Shown here piece by piece: positions 5,755-12,156 of a DNA stretch of 13,151 nt; within the stretch, counting starts at the first letter, position 1; each line of letters starts with the position of its first letter. The translations under genes were made by a program, and so were the position numbers. The notes beneath the pieces were generated by a model that was not told where the DNA came from, searched no databases, and saw nothing but the letters and a program-made list of their open reading frames with translations. This DNA is from an uncultured Clostridia bacterium (GTDB taxonomy: Bacteria > Bacillota > Clostridia > Christensenellales > Borkfalkiaceae): the NCBI GenBank assembly GCA_947589335.1, contig CANPZH010000031.1, forward strand, positions 1 to 13,151. Reading direction: 5' to 3'.

Positions 5755-8121
5755 TCAATCCGTCACGACGGCGAGATCTCTCAGCGCCCGCGTATAGGCG
5801 ATGTACTTCTCGTTCTGCGTCATGTCCCTGTCGTAGACGGCGACGGCGGAAAATTCCAGCCCCTTGCTCTCATACACCGTCATGACGTTGATCTTGGACC
5901 GCGAGAGCTTGTTGTCGACGGAGAGACGGCGGTATCCGCGCTTGTCGAAGAGGGGCAGATACTCCTCCCGCGCGATGACCGCCCTGAGCCCCTGCTTACC
6001 GCGGAAAAATCCGCCGAGCGAGCGGGGCTTCACCCTCTGCACTTCCCCGCCGTGGAGCCCGATGGGCGCCATCTCCACGTCCGACGCCGCGGAGACGAAC
6101 TCCACGATCTCATTCGTGTTGCGGTAGTTGCGGTGCAGCTCGTACACCTTCCCGAACGCGGACCAGTCTTTGACCCCCCTCCACGGGGTGATGTTCTGGC
6201 GGAGATCGCCGAAGATGTTGAAGGCGGCGTCCGAATGGATCTTCCCGAGCAGCGCGTATTCCGCGGGAGAGACGTCCTGTCCTTCGTCGATGAACACGAG
6301 CCCGTAGCGGGGCTTCAGCTCCCTTCCCGCCGTGACGAGCGCCGAACAGAGCGCGTAGCCGTCGGAGGGATAGACCCCCTTCATGCCGAATTTTTTCTTG
6401 TATTTTTTGACCGTGTTCCGGTAGTACAGCCGCGCAAGATCGACCCCATTTGCACATTTCCCGGCGTCTGCGCAGCTCTCCGACGAGCGGAGCACCAGAT
6501 AGAATTCGCGGAACAGATCGAGCCCTTCGCCCATCTCCTCCAGCACATGGGAGATCCTCTCCGCCTCGCGCCCGAGCTCCTGCCGCCGCTCGATGCGGTC
6601 TGCATAGGTATAGACGTCTTCCCCGCCGATCCGCCTGCGGTAGCGCTTTAAGTCGGCGATCTCCTTCTCGACGGTCTTGGCCAGCCCCTTGAGGTCCTCG
6701 CGCGCGTCCGCAAACGCCCTCTCCGCCCGCAGGGCGACCTCCCCCGCACAGCGGTAAAACTCGATGAACTGGCGGAAAAAGTAATCGGGCGTGCGGGCGT
6801 CCTCCCGGAGGACGTAGCCGAGGAAGTCCTCGATCTGCACGAACGCACTCATCACCCCGCGCACGGGCTTGGTGAAGTAGAAGCCGCCGTCTTCCCGCTC
6901 CTTCATCTCGCCGAGGACGCACCTGCGGATACGGACGGACGCATTCTTGACGGAGAGATACTTCTCCTGCCGCCGCTTGCAGCCGAGGAGCACCTCCTCT
7001 GCGACCTCGCGGCACTCCCTGCCCGTAAACATTCCGCGGACGTTGTCGTAGAGCTTGCCGAGATCGCGCTCCAGATCCCGCACGAAGGCGTCCGAATAGA
7101 GATAGGCGAGATATTCCGCGCTCTCCCGCTCCTCCACCGTCTTCGGCGCAAGGTCGATCCCCTCCGCGGCGAGCGCGCGCAGATAGTAGTTCTTCAGCGT
7201 GACCGTGCGCACCTTTCTCAGCTCGAGCACCTGCGCGAGCTCGTCGATGAAGGCGTTGAAGGAATCGGACGGGGTGATCACGAGCACGTCCCGCGGCTTC
7301 AGCGCCTCGTTGTTGTACATGAGATAGCTCAGACGGTGCAGAAGGATCATCGTCTTCCCGCTCCCCGCGCAGCCCTGCAGCACGAAGCTCTCCCGCTCGG
7401 GGCGGGTGATCACGTCGAACTGCTGCTCCTGGATCGTGCGGATGATGTCGCGGATATGCACATCATCCTTGCGGTCGCGGATGATGTCGCGAAGGTAGGG
7501 ATCGAAGAGGATCTCCTCGTCCCTTCCCGCGATCTCCTCCGGCGTGAGGACGTCCCGCACCGAGAGATATTCGTTGCGGAAGGAGATCACCTTGCCGTTG
7601 CGGACGGAGAGGGCGCGGCGGAGCACCGTCTTGTAGTCGTATTCGTTGATGGAAAAGCGGACGCGGCTCTTCTGGTAGTACCGCACGGCGAGCGGGGCGC
7701 GCCAGTCCACGATCTCGAGATTGACGTCTCCCTTCTTGCCGATGTAATAGCTGTTGTAGCCCTCGCGGTCGTCGACGACGTCCATGCGGGCGAAGTAGGG
7801 CTCGGTGAAGTAACACTTATAGGCGTCGAGTTTCTTCTTCAGGGTCCCGATCTCCGCGTTCAGCTCGAGGATGCCGCGGTAGTCGCTCGCGGCGTATCCC
7901 TCCTGCGCCCGCAGCGCCTCGATCTCCCGCTTTGCCTCCTCGATCCTCCGTCTGTAGCGCAGGATATAGCACCGCTTGAGCATGAGGAGCACATCCGCAA
8001 GATGTCCCTCCTCCTGTCTCATCTGAACGTCTTCCTCGAGAAGGGCGCAATACCACTCCTTGTCCGCGTTCCTGTGCGGGCTCAGACGGTCTTTGAGAAT
8101 TGTCAGAACTTTGTCGCCCAT
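5755..8121 (-). CDS. helD: HelD-like superfamily 1 helicase (probable RNA polymerase-recycling ATPase)
   Basis: In Bacillus, HelD binds stalled RNA polymerase and removes it from nucleic acids using ATP. This 788-residue protein has the HelD layout. A charged N-terminal coiled coil (about 35-105) precedes the conserved YYIGKKGD...VVDWRAP region (125-143) and a Q-rich IRTIQEQQFDVI segment (227-238). The ATPase motifs follow: Walker A GCAGSGKT (250-257), Walker B FIDEGQD (610-616), GDLRQNI (638-644), RNYRN (664-668), TVYESKGLEF (748-757) and YIAYTRA (773-779). The insert between motifs at about 300-600 is long and helix-rich, as in HelD arms. The domain order separates it from PcrA/UvrD. The ATG is preceded by ACGGGGAAAC, which lies partly inside a palindrome. 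A generic UvrD-like helicase is the alternative. Confidence 0.85.
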   Translation of the reverse strand: MGDKVLTILKDRLSPHRNADKEWYCALLEEDVQMRQEEGHLADVLLMLKRCYILRYRRRIEEAKREIEALRAQEGYAASDYRGILELNAEIGTLKKKLDAYKCYFTEPYFARMDVVDDREGYNSYYIGKKGDVNLEIVDWRAPLAVRYYQKSRVRFSINEYDYKTVLRRALSVRNGKVISFRNEYLSVRDVLTPEEIAGRDEEILFDPYLRDIIRDRKDDVHIRDIIRTIQEQQFDVITRPERESFVLQGCAGSGKTMILLHRLSYLMYNNEALKPRDVLVITPSDSFNAFIDELAQVLELRKVRTVTLKNYYLRALAAEGIDLAPKTVEERESAEYLAYLYSDAFVRDLERDLGKLYDNVRGMFTGRECREVAEEVLLGCKRRQEKYLSVKNASVRIRRCVLGEMKEREDGGFYFTKPVRGVMSAFVQIEDFLGYVLREDARTPDYFFRQFIEFYRCAGEVALRAERAFADAREDLKGLAKTVEKEIADLKRYRRRIGGEDVYTYADRIERRQELGREAERISHVLEEMGEGLDLFREFYLVLRSSESCADAGKCANGVDLARLYYRNTVKKYKKKFGMKGVYPSDGYALCSALVTAGRELKPRYGLVFIDEGQDVSPAEYALLGKIHSDAAFNIFGDLRQNITPWRGVKDWSAFGKVYELHRNYRNTNEIVEFVSAASDVEMAPIGLHGGEVQRVKPRSLGGFFRGKQGLRAVIAREEYLPLFDKRGYRRLSVDNKLSRSKINVMTVYESKGLEFSAVAVYDRDMTQNEKYIAYTRALRDLAVVTD

Positions 8122-8126
8122 GTTTC

Positions 8127-8140
8127 CCCGTCCGGACGGG
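8127..8140. promoter_or_regulatory. 14-bp perfect palindrome overlapping the helD ribosome binding site
   Basis: CCCGTCCGGACGGG ends five bases before the helD ATG. The only G-rich Shine-Dalgarno candidate (GGGG) lies partly in it. In RNA a CCCGT/ACGGG stem with a CCGG loop could hide the ribosome binding site; as DNA it could be an operator. No binding factor can be named. Confidence 0.4.
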
Positions 8141-8174
8141 CGTCTTCCGATCTTCCCCGCCGGCTCTTCTACCT

Positions 8175-8185
8175 ATCATATCATA
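8175..8185 (-). promoter_or_regulatory. Weak candidate -10 region for helD
   Basis: TATGATATGAT on the minus strand offers two overlapping TATGAT hexamers about 55 bases before the helD ATG, downstream of the sdpI terminator. No good -35 hexamer is found at 16-18 bases, so this is a tentative call. Confidence 0.35.
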
Positions 8186-8223
8186 TCCGCACGGAAAAAG
8201 AAAGGGCTTGAGAGAAATTTTTG

Positions 8224-8252
8224 CAAGAAAAAAGAGGGTTTTCCCCTCTTTT
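8224..8252 (-). terminator. Intrinsic terminator of the sdpRI operon
   Basis: On the minus strand AAAAGAGGG (8252-8244) and CCCTCTTTT (8238-8230) form a 9-bp stem with a GAAAA loop. The 3' arm runs on into further Ts, then CTTGC. It lies 28 bases after the sdpI stop and separates sdpI from helD. Confidence 0.8.
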
Positions 8253-8280
8253 CGGCGGAAATGCGGCTCTTTGGTCCCGT

Positions 8281-8964
8281 TTATGGTTCCGTATGCTCCC
8301 CTGCGGGCTCCTCCCCGCGCGTTCTTTTGAGGAGCAGACGGGTGTAGACGGCGGTGACCGCGCAGGCGGCGAGCGCCGTGCCCGCGAGAACGAGCGCCGA
8401 CCAGGCGCCGAGGCCGCCGGGGACGCAGGTCAGAGCGACCGCCCCTGCAGCGGAGAGGATCCCCGCGGCGAGAAAGAGCGCCCCGCCGAGCCGTCCGGCG
8501 TCCTTCCAAGCCTTCTCGCTCCCGAGGGGCGCAAGGGCGCGGATCCCGAACGCGGGCCCGGAAGACGGCATCCATGTCCCCAAAAAGATGAGCAGGAGAG
8601 AAAGAGGCAGCACGATCGAGAGGGCGAGCGGAAATTCCGTCTTCTCGCCGATCCCGGCGCCGCCCGAGACGAGCGCGAAAAAGATCCAGCCGAGATATGC
8701 AAAGACCGCCCCGAGCGCGGAAAGCAAGACGGCGACGAGGGCCCTACGCTTCATCTTCGCCGAGAAGACCGCAGCCCATACGCCCGCCGAGATGAGCGCG
8801 CTTGCCGCGGGAAGCGCCAGAAAGACCCAGGGCGAGCCGACCGTGTCGGCAGTCAGCTGCAGGTCGAAATGGATCGGCACAACGGCGGGCAGCGTCAGCG
8901 TGCCCGCAAGGAACCCGATCAGGTTGAGAAGGGAAATTACCGTATAGATCACTGCCGTCTTCAT
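8281..8964 (-). CDS. sdpI: SdpI-family membrane protein (DUF1648 plus SdpI domain)
   Basis: In Bacillus subtilis, SdpI gives immunity to the SdpC toxin and, when engaged, draws the repressor SdpR to the membrane. The 227 residues carry about six hydrophobic segments (near 5-27, 47-67, 75-98, 112-130, 161-180, 187-209). The DUF1648 motif VPIHFDLQLTADTVGSPW lies in the first outer loop (29-46), and the SdpI-type motif FGIRALAPLGSEKAW at 139-153. The gene follows an SdpR-like repressor. The ATG has CTGGAGCAAAAA upstream; this leader is part of a 77-bp duplication, and the first codons are repeated in a remnant next to sdpR. No sdpABC toxin genes are in the window, so it may be an orphan immunity/sensor pair with an unknown ligand. 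Confidence 0.85.
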   Translation of the reverse strand: MKTAVIYTVISLLNLIGFLAGTLTLPAVVPIHFDLQLTADTVGSPWVFLALPAASALISAGVWAAVFSAKMKRRALVAVLLSALGAVFAYLGWIFFALVSGGAGIGEKTEFPLALSIVLPLSLLLIFLGTWMPSSGPAFGIRALAPLGSEKAWKDAGRLGGALFLAAGILSAAGAVALTCVPGGLGAWSALVLAGTALAACAVTAVYTRLLLKRTRGEEPAGEHTEP

Positions 8965-8998
8965 TTTTTGCTCCAGACCGAGACCGCAGAAGAGATCT
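8922..8998. repeat. 77-bp direct repeat, copy A (at the sdpI start)
   Basis: This segment is identical base for base to 9029-9105, offset 107 bases. It contains the last 11-12 codons and stop of sdpR (duplicated, nonfunctional here) overlapping the first 14 codons of the intact sdpI. A few bases beyond the left end also match with one difference (GATCA versus GATCG). The right end diverges immediately after AGATCT. Confidence 0.97.
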
Positions 8999-9057
8999 AT
9001 ACGGTAATTTCCCTTCTCAACCTGATCGGGTTGAGAAGGGAAATTACCGTATAGATC
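8994..9057. repeat. 64-bp near-perfect palindrome joining the two direct repeats
   Basis: Two perfectly complementary 29-base arms (8994-9022 and 9029-9057) flank a 6-base centre TGATCG. The left arm together with the centre, 8994 to about 9032, is an inverted copy of the sdpI 5' coding region. In RNA the palindrome would form a very stable 29-bp hairpin within the leader of sdpI. No U-tract follows, so it is not a canonical terminator. Confidence 0.95.
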
Positions 9058-9071
9058 ACTGCCGTCTTCAT
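8997..9071 (-). pseudogene. 24-codon remnant of the sdpI 5' end
   Basis: Starting at an ATG that overlaps the sdpR stop, the frame reads MKTAVIYTVISLLN exactly as in intact sdpI. It then diverts into PIRLRREITV and a TAG, because the sequence turns into its own inverted copy. Both arms of the 64-bp palindrome lie essentially within this short frame. It keeps the GGAG ribosome binding site, so it may still be translated as a leader peptide, with ribosomes passing through the hairpin. Intact sdpI begins 32 bases after its stop. No function is assigned. Confidence 0.85.
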
Positions 9072-9105
9072 TTTTTGCTCCAGACCGAGACCGCAGAAGA
9101 GATCT
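9029..9105. repeat. 77-bp direct repeat, copy B (at the sdpR end)
   Basis: Identical to 8922-8998. Here the sdpR 3' end is the real one, continuing into the rest of sdpR, while the sdpI start is the truncated copy. The sdpR TGA and the remnant sdpI ATG overlap as ATGA, which shows the ancestral coupling of the two genes. Confidence 0.97.
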
Positions 9106-9325
9106 CCTTGACTGCGGCGGAATTGAGGGAATAGATGATCGTCTGCGCGCGCTTGTTCGAATTGATCAGCCCGCTCTCCTTGAGGACGCTCAAGTGATGG
9201 GAAACGGTCGCCGCCGAGAGCGAAAACTGGTCGGCGATCTCCCCCGCGGTGTGCGGACGGCTCTTGAGCAAGGTCAGAATCTCGCGCCGCGTCCCGTCGG
9301 CGAGCGCGCTCCAGGCATCTCTCAT
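9068..9325 (-). CDS. sdpR: ArsR-family autorepressor, SdpR-like
   Basis: This 85-residue winged-helix repressor begins MRDAWSALADGTRREIL, matching the SdpR/ArsR opening (F.A..DPTRR.IL). Its recognition helix is in SAATVSHHLSVLKESGL (37-53). There is no Cys-rich metal site of the ELCVCD type, so it is unlikely to sense metals. Its gene is followed by an SdpI-family gene, the context in which SdpR represses its own operon until SdpI sequesters it at the membrane. The start has GGGAGAAG upstream and lies behind a consensus promoter flanked by TTTCGAAA palindromes. The last 11-12 codons are duplicated downstream at 8961-8998. Confidence 0.88.
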   Translation of the reverse strand: MRDAWSALADGTRREILTLLKSRPHTAGEIADQFSLSAATVSHHLSVLKESGLINSNKRAQTIIYSLNSAAVKEISSAVSVWSKK

Positions 9326-9339
9326 CGTTCTTCTCCCGT

Positions 9340-9359
9340 ATTTCGATTGATTTCGAAAT
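9340..9359. promoter_or_regulatory. Candidate SdpR operator O1
   Basis: ATTTCGAAAT (9350-9359) is a perfect 10-bp palindrome directly downstream of the sdpR -10, preceded ten bases away by a further ATTTCGA (9340-9346). The placement at +1 fits autorepression by an ArsR-family dimer. The link to SdpR is an inference. Confidence 0.5.
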
Positions 9360-9360
9360 A

Positions 9361-9389
9361 ATCATAACACAACCTACTGAAAATGTCAA
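9361..9389 (-). promoter_or_regulatory. Sigma-A type promoter of sdpRI
   Basis: On the minus strand a perfect TTGACA (9384-9389) is separated by 17 bases from TATGAT (9361-9366). Transcription should start near 9354, inside the ATTTCGAAAT palindrome, so a repressor bound there would block initiation. Confidence 0.85.
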
Positions 9390-9392
9390 GGA

Positions 9393-9402
9393 ATTTCGAA
9401 AA
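9393..9402. promoter_or_regulatory. Candidate SdpR operator O2
   Basis: A second TTTCGAAA core (9394-9401) lies just upstream of the sdpR -35. Its centre is 43 bp, about four helical turns, from the first. It is also about 22 bases upstream of the divergent nitroreductase -35, so one repressor could influence both genes. Confidence 0.45.
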
Positions 9403-9423
9403 AAATCAAAATAAAAAATCCTC

Positions 9424-9452
9424 TTGCTTTTCCGCGCGCGAAGCCTTATAAT
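9424..9452 (+). promoter_or_regulatory. Sigma-A type promoter of the nitroreductase gene
   Basis: TTGCTT (9424-9429), 17 bases, then a perfect TATAAT (9447-9452). The predicted start is about 15 bases before the ATG, leaving just enough leader for the AAAAGGAGG ribosome binding site (9460-9468). Confidence 0.75.
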
Positions 9453-9473
9453 AGAGGCAAAAGGAGGAAGAAG

Positions 9474-9992
9474 ATGAACGAAGTGATCAGATGTTTGACG
9501 GAACGGAGAAGCGTGCGGGCGTACACCGGCCGGCAGGTCGACAAGGAGACGCTCGAGAAGATCCTGCTTGCGGGCATGTATGCCCCGACGGGAATGGGCG
9601 CACAGTCCCCCATCATGGTGGCGGTGCAGGACAGAGAGACGATCAAGGAGCTGTCGCGGCTGAACGCGGAAGTCATGGGCAACGCGGGCGATCCCTTCTA
9701 TGGGGCTCCGACGGTCGTCGTCGTGCTCGCGGATCCCTCCCGCCATACCTACATCGAGGACGGGAGCCTCGTGATGGGCAACCTGATGAACGCGGCGTTC
9801 TCGCTCGGCGTGGACAGCTGTTGGATCCACCGCGCGCGGGAGGTCTTCGAGGGAAGCGAGGGAAAGGCCCTTCTGAGAAAGTGGGGCGTGCCCGAGGGCT
9901 ACGTCGGGATCGGCAACTGCATCCTCGGCTACCGCGCGGGCGAACTGCCGCAGCCCAAGCCGCGGAAAGAGAACTATCTCTACAGGGTCTGA
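9474..9992 (+). CDS. Nitroreductase-family FMN-dependent oxidoreductase
   Basis: The 172-residue protein has the compact nitroreductase fold signature. RRSVRAYTGRQV (11-22) supplies the flavin-phosphate arginines, GMYAPTGMGAQSP (34-46) is the loop over the flavin, and the helix at DGSLVMGNLMNAAFSLGVDSCWIHR (96-120) precedes the C-terminal VGIGNCILGYRAGELPQPKPRKENY (144-168). Members transfer hydride from NAD(P)H to nitro compounds, quinones, flavins or related acceptors; the substrate cannot be read from sequence. It probably works as a homodimer in the cytoplasm. An AAAAGGAGG ribosome binding site supports the start. It is monocistronic, between its own promoter and a strong terminator, and divergent from sdpR. 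Confidence 0.93.
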   Translation: MNEVIRCLTERRSVRAYTGRQVDKETLEKILLAGMYAPTGMGAQSPIMVAVQDRETIKELSRLNAEVMGNAGDPFYGAPTVVVVLADPSRHTYIEDGSLVMGNLMNAAFSLGVDSCWIHRAREVFEGSEGKALLRKWGVPEGYVGIGNCILGYRAGELPQPKPRKENYLYRV

Positions 9993-10002
9993 GATCCATA
10001 CG

Positions 10003-10038
10003 GGCGGTCCTCCCGAAGCGGGAGCGGCCGCCTTTTTT
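10003..10038 (+). terminator. Intrinsic terminator of the nitroreductase gene
   Basis: GGCGG...CTCCCG, loop AAG, CGGGAG...CCGCC forms a long GC-rich stem with a small internal loop, followed by six Ts (10033-10038). It begins ten bases after the stop codon. Confidence 0.9.
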
Positions 10039-10068
10039 ATGCCGAAAAAATTTTTTTGAAAATTTTGC

Positions 10069-10105
10069 TTTCTTTAATGTTTCTTTAATTTTCTTGAAAT
10101 ATGAT
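10069..10105 (+). promoter_or_regulatory. Phased direct repeats and -10 box of the PepSY lipoprotein gene
   Basis: TTTCTTTAAT occurs at 10069-10078 and 10080-10089, an 11-bp step, followed by a related TTTCTTGAAAT (10090-10100) ten bases on. A TATGAT (10100-10105) follows. The hexamer at the -35 position (ATGTTT) is poor. One-turn-phased direct repeats covering the -35 are typical of sites bound head-to-tail by OmpR/PhoB-family regulators that activate weak promoters. Such a regulator is encoded two kilobases downstream; that it binds here is inference. Confidence 0.5.
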
Positions 10106-10149
10106 GGAGGCACAAACAAAGAAAATACCGGATACGGGAGGTTACGAAC

Positions 10150-12072
10150 ATGAAAAAACGTTGGATCAAATCGGTTGGAGCCGCAGCGGGGCTCGCGCTC
10201 ACTTTTTCGCTGTTTGCGGCCTGCGGGCAGGACCCCGCCCCGCTCAAGAACTACGACGACGGCGTCGTCAAGGCGTTTTACGCCGTCTCCCCCACGGGAG
10301 AGCTCGTCAGCCAGACGGCGGAAGCCGACGGACAGCAGTACCGCGTGACGGTGATCACTTCGGCGTCTGTCGCCGAATACAGCGTCAACGCCTCCTTCGA
10401 GGTCGTCGGAACGGACAGCATCATCGGAGACGCCGCCCCCGCGGCGCTGGTGGAAGGGAGCGGGACTTCCGCCCTCGAGACCGCCTTCGAAGAGGCCCTT
10501 CGGCTCTCCTCGATCGCAAAGGAAGAGGTCGAGGGCTTCGACTTCGACCGCGACACCTACATGGGAAAGGCCGTCTATAAGGTGGAGATCGAAGACGCCG
10601 CGGCGGAATACTCCTATATCTTCGACGCTTCGGACTTCACCCTTCTCGCGAGCGAGACGGAGCTGAAATCCGCGGCCTCTTCGAAGGGATCCTCCTACAT
10701 CGGCGAGAGCCGCGCAAGGGAGATCGCCCTCGACGCGGCGAAAGCGGAAAACGCGGAGGGATTCACGATCAGATGCGTCTCGGAAAATGGCGCAAAGATC
10801 TATAAGACCTCCTTCTCGAGCGGGAATTACCTCTACGCCGTCGACATCGACGCCGTGAGCGGAAAGATCGTGAAGTTCTCCAAGTCCGTCTCCGACGGCA
10901 GTGTCACGCCCCCCGAGATCCCCTCGATCCTCTCCGTGGAGGAAGTCCGCGCCATCGCGCTCGGATTCGTCTTTCCCGAGGGCGCGGGAAGCGGCAATGC
11001 GGTCTTCCGCAAGACCAAGCTCGACTACGAAGACGGCATGTTCCTCTATGAAGTGGAGCTGATCGCGGGCGGTACCGAATATGAGTTCGAGATCGCCGCG
11101 GACACCGGCGTCATCCTCGACGTCGAGATCGGGGGCAAAGACGTCCTCCCGCAAAGCGGTCAGTTCCTCACCCGCGAACAGGCGGTCGAAAAGGTCCTTG
11201 CGGAGGCGGGCGCGGGCGCGTTTGTCGTCGATACGGACATCGAAAAGAGGTACGCCGGCGGAGAAAAGAGATACTACTATGAGATCGAGGTCAAGGTGGA
11301 CGGCCGCGAGCGGGAGTACTTTGTGGACGCCGTCACGGGCGAAGTGACCCTCAACGAGGCATACGCCGGCAATCCCGCAAACCCCAACCCCGCGCTCTCC
11401 GAAGAGGAGGCGATGCAGATCGCCCTCGATACCTTCCGCCTCACCGAAGACATGATCACGTCCAAAAAGATCAAGCTCGAGCGGGAGGACGGCAGGCTCT
11501 GCTATGAGATCAAGCTCATGGTCGGTAAGACGGAATACGAGATCGACATCGACGCGGAGACGGGCACGGTCCTCGGACAGGAGGTCGACCGCGACCATGA
11601 AGACGAGCTGCCCTCTCAGCCCCAGGGAGATACCTATCTCACCCGCGAACAGGCGATCGCGGCGGTGGAGGCCTACTTCTCGGCGCAGGGCAAGAGCGCG
11701 AGGGTAGACCGCGACGTCGATCTGGAGGACAAGGGAACGGGCGCGAACAAGCGTTACTACTACGAAGTGGACGCATACGTCGGAAACCGTGAGTATGAAT
11801 GCCTCGTAGACGCCATCACGGGCGCAGTCAGCGTCAAGGGCGAGCTCGTCGGGAGCGGAAAGACCCTGATCGGCGAAGAGCGTGCGCTCGAGATCGCGCT
11901 CGACCGCTACAGCCTGACGAAGCAGGAGGCGAGGGTCATCAAAGTCAAACTCGAAGAGGACGACGGGATCCTGATCTATGAAGTGGAGTTCAAGGTCAAT
12001 GACCTCGAATATTCCTTCGAGATCGACGCCGAGACGGGCAAGATCCTCGACATCGATATTTCGTTTGATTAA
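10150..12072 (+). CDS. Lipoprotein with about seven PepSY-like repeats
   Basis: The 640-residue protein starts with a signal peptide (MKKRWIKSVG, then a hydrophobic core) ending in LFAAC, so Cys25 is probably lipidated; Phe at -3 is not canonical. After an N-terminal region (26-107) come PepSY-like units at about 108-172, 183-246, 260-328, 339-404, 415-480, 496-566 and 573-638. Each has a helix (such as TREQAIAAVEAYF), paired strands (YYYEVDAYV) and an ending such as IDAETGKIL. The last five alternate between two types: 3, 5 and 7 carry KxKLExxDGxLxYE, and 4 and 6 carry KRYYYE. The protein is strongly acidic. PepSY domains occur in peptidase propeptides and inhibitors and in cell-surface signalling proteins. 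The ribosome binding site is GGGAGG nine bases upstream. The neighbouring two-component genes suggest an envelope sensing or response role; the ligand is unknown. Confidence 0.9.
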   Translation: MKKRWIKSVGAAAGLALTFSLFAACGQDPAPLKNYDDGVVKAFYAVSPTGELVSQTAEADGQQYRVTVITSASVAEYSVNASFEVVGTDSIIGDAAPAALVEGSGTSALETAFEEALRLSSIAKEEVEGFDFDRDTYMGKAVYKVEIEDAAAEYSYIFDASDFTLLASETELKSAASSKGSSYIGESRAREIALDAAKAENAEGFTIRCVSENGAKIYKTSFSSGNYLYAVDIDAVSGKIVKFSKSVSDGSVTPPEIPSILSVEEVRAIALGFVFPEGAGSGNAVFRKTKLDYEDGMFLYEVELIAGGTEYEFEIAADTGVILDVEIGGKDVLPQSGQFLTREQAVEKVLAEAGAGAFVVDTDIEKRYAGGEKRYYYEIEVKVDGREREYFVDAVTGEVTLNEAYAGNPANPNPALSEEEAMQIALDTFRLTEDMITSKKIKLEREDGRLCYEIKLMVGKTEYEIDIDAETGTVLGQEVDRDHEDELPSQPQGDTYLTREQAIAAVEAYFSAQGKSARVDRDVDLEDKGTGANKRYYYEVDAYVGNREYECLVDAITGAVSVKGELVGSGKTLIGEERALEIALDRYSLTKQEARVIKVKLEEDDGILIYEVEFKVNDLEYSFEIDAETGKILDIDISFD

Positions 12073-12093
12073 ACGGACAAAAGCTGATATAAT
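12065..12093 (+). promoter_or_regulatory. Extended -10 promoter of the response-regulator operon
   Basis: TTGATT (12065-12070), 17 bases, then TATAAT (12088-12093), preceded by TG as TGATATAAT. The -35 overlaps the last codons and stop of the lipoprotein gene. The response regulator and sensor can therefore be transcribed separately from the lipoprotein. Confidence 0.75.
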
Positions 12094-12097
12094 GGAA

Positions 12098-12143
12098 TTG
12101 CCCGGGAAGCGCCCGGGCAACTTCCCTCTGTTTTGAAAGAGGG
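12098..12143 (+). promoter_or_regulatory. Two consecutive hairpins in the response-regulator leader
   Basis: TTGCCCGGG, loop AAGCG, CCCGGGCAA is a perfect 9-bp stem (12098-12120). It is followed by CCCTCT, 8-base loop with TTTT, AGAGGG (12124-12143). The second ends just before the ribosome binding site. Neither has a trailing U-tract, so they are more likely leader structures than terminators, though the first could weakly end the lipoprotein transcript. Confidence 0.5.
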
Positions 12144-12156
12144 CTTGGAGGATCTC

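Noticed and set aside
8922..9105. Insertion sequence or MITE between sdpR and sdpI
   Set aside because: The repeated DNA is entirely derived from the flanking sdpR and sdpI ends, with no foreign core, terminal repeats or target-site duplication.
8997..9830. Long minus-strand frame spanning sdpR and nitroreductase, ending in an SdpI-like peptide
   Set aside because: Only the last 24 codons correspond to a real gene remnant. The rest is out of frame with sdpR or antisense to the nitroreductase.
12098..12120. Intrinsic terminator after the PepSY gene
   Set aside because: The 9-bp stem is followed by CTTCCC rather than a U-tract and lies downstream of a strong promoter for the next gene.
12133..12156. 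Earlier ATG for the response regulator
   Set aside because: It adds eight residues before the canonical receiver start and places the GGAGG inside the gene.
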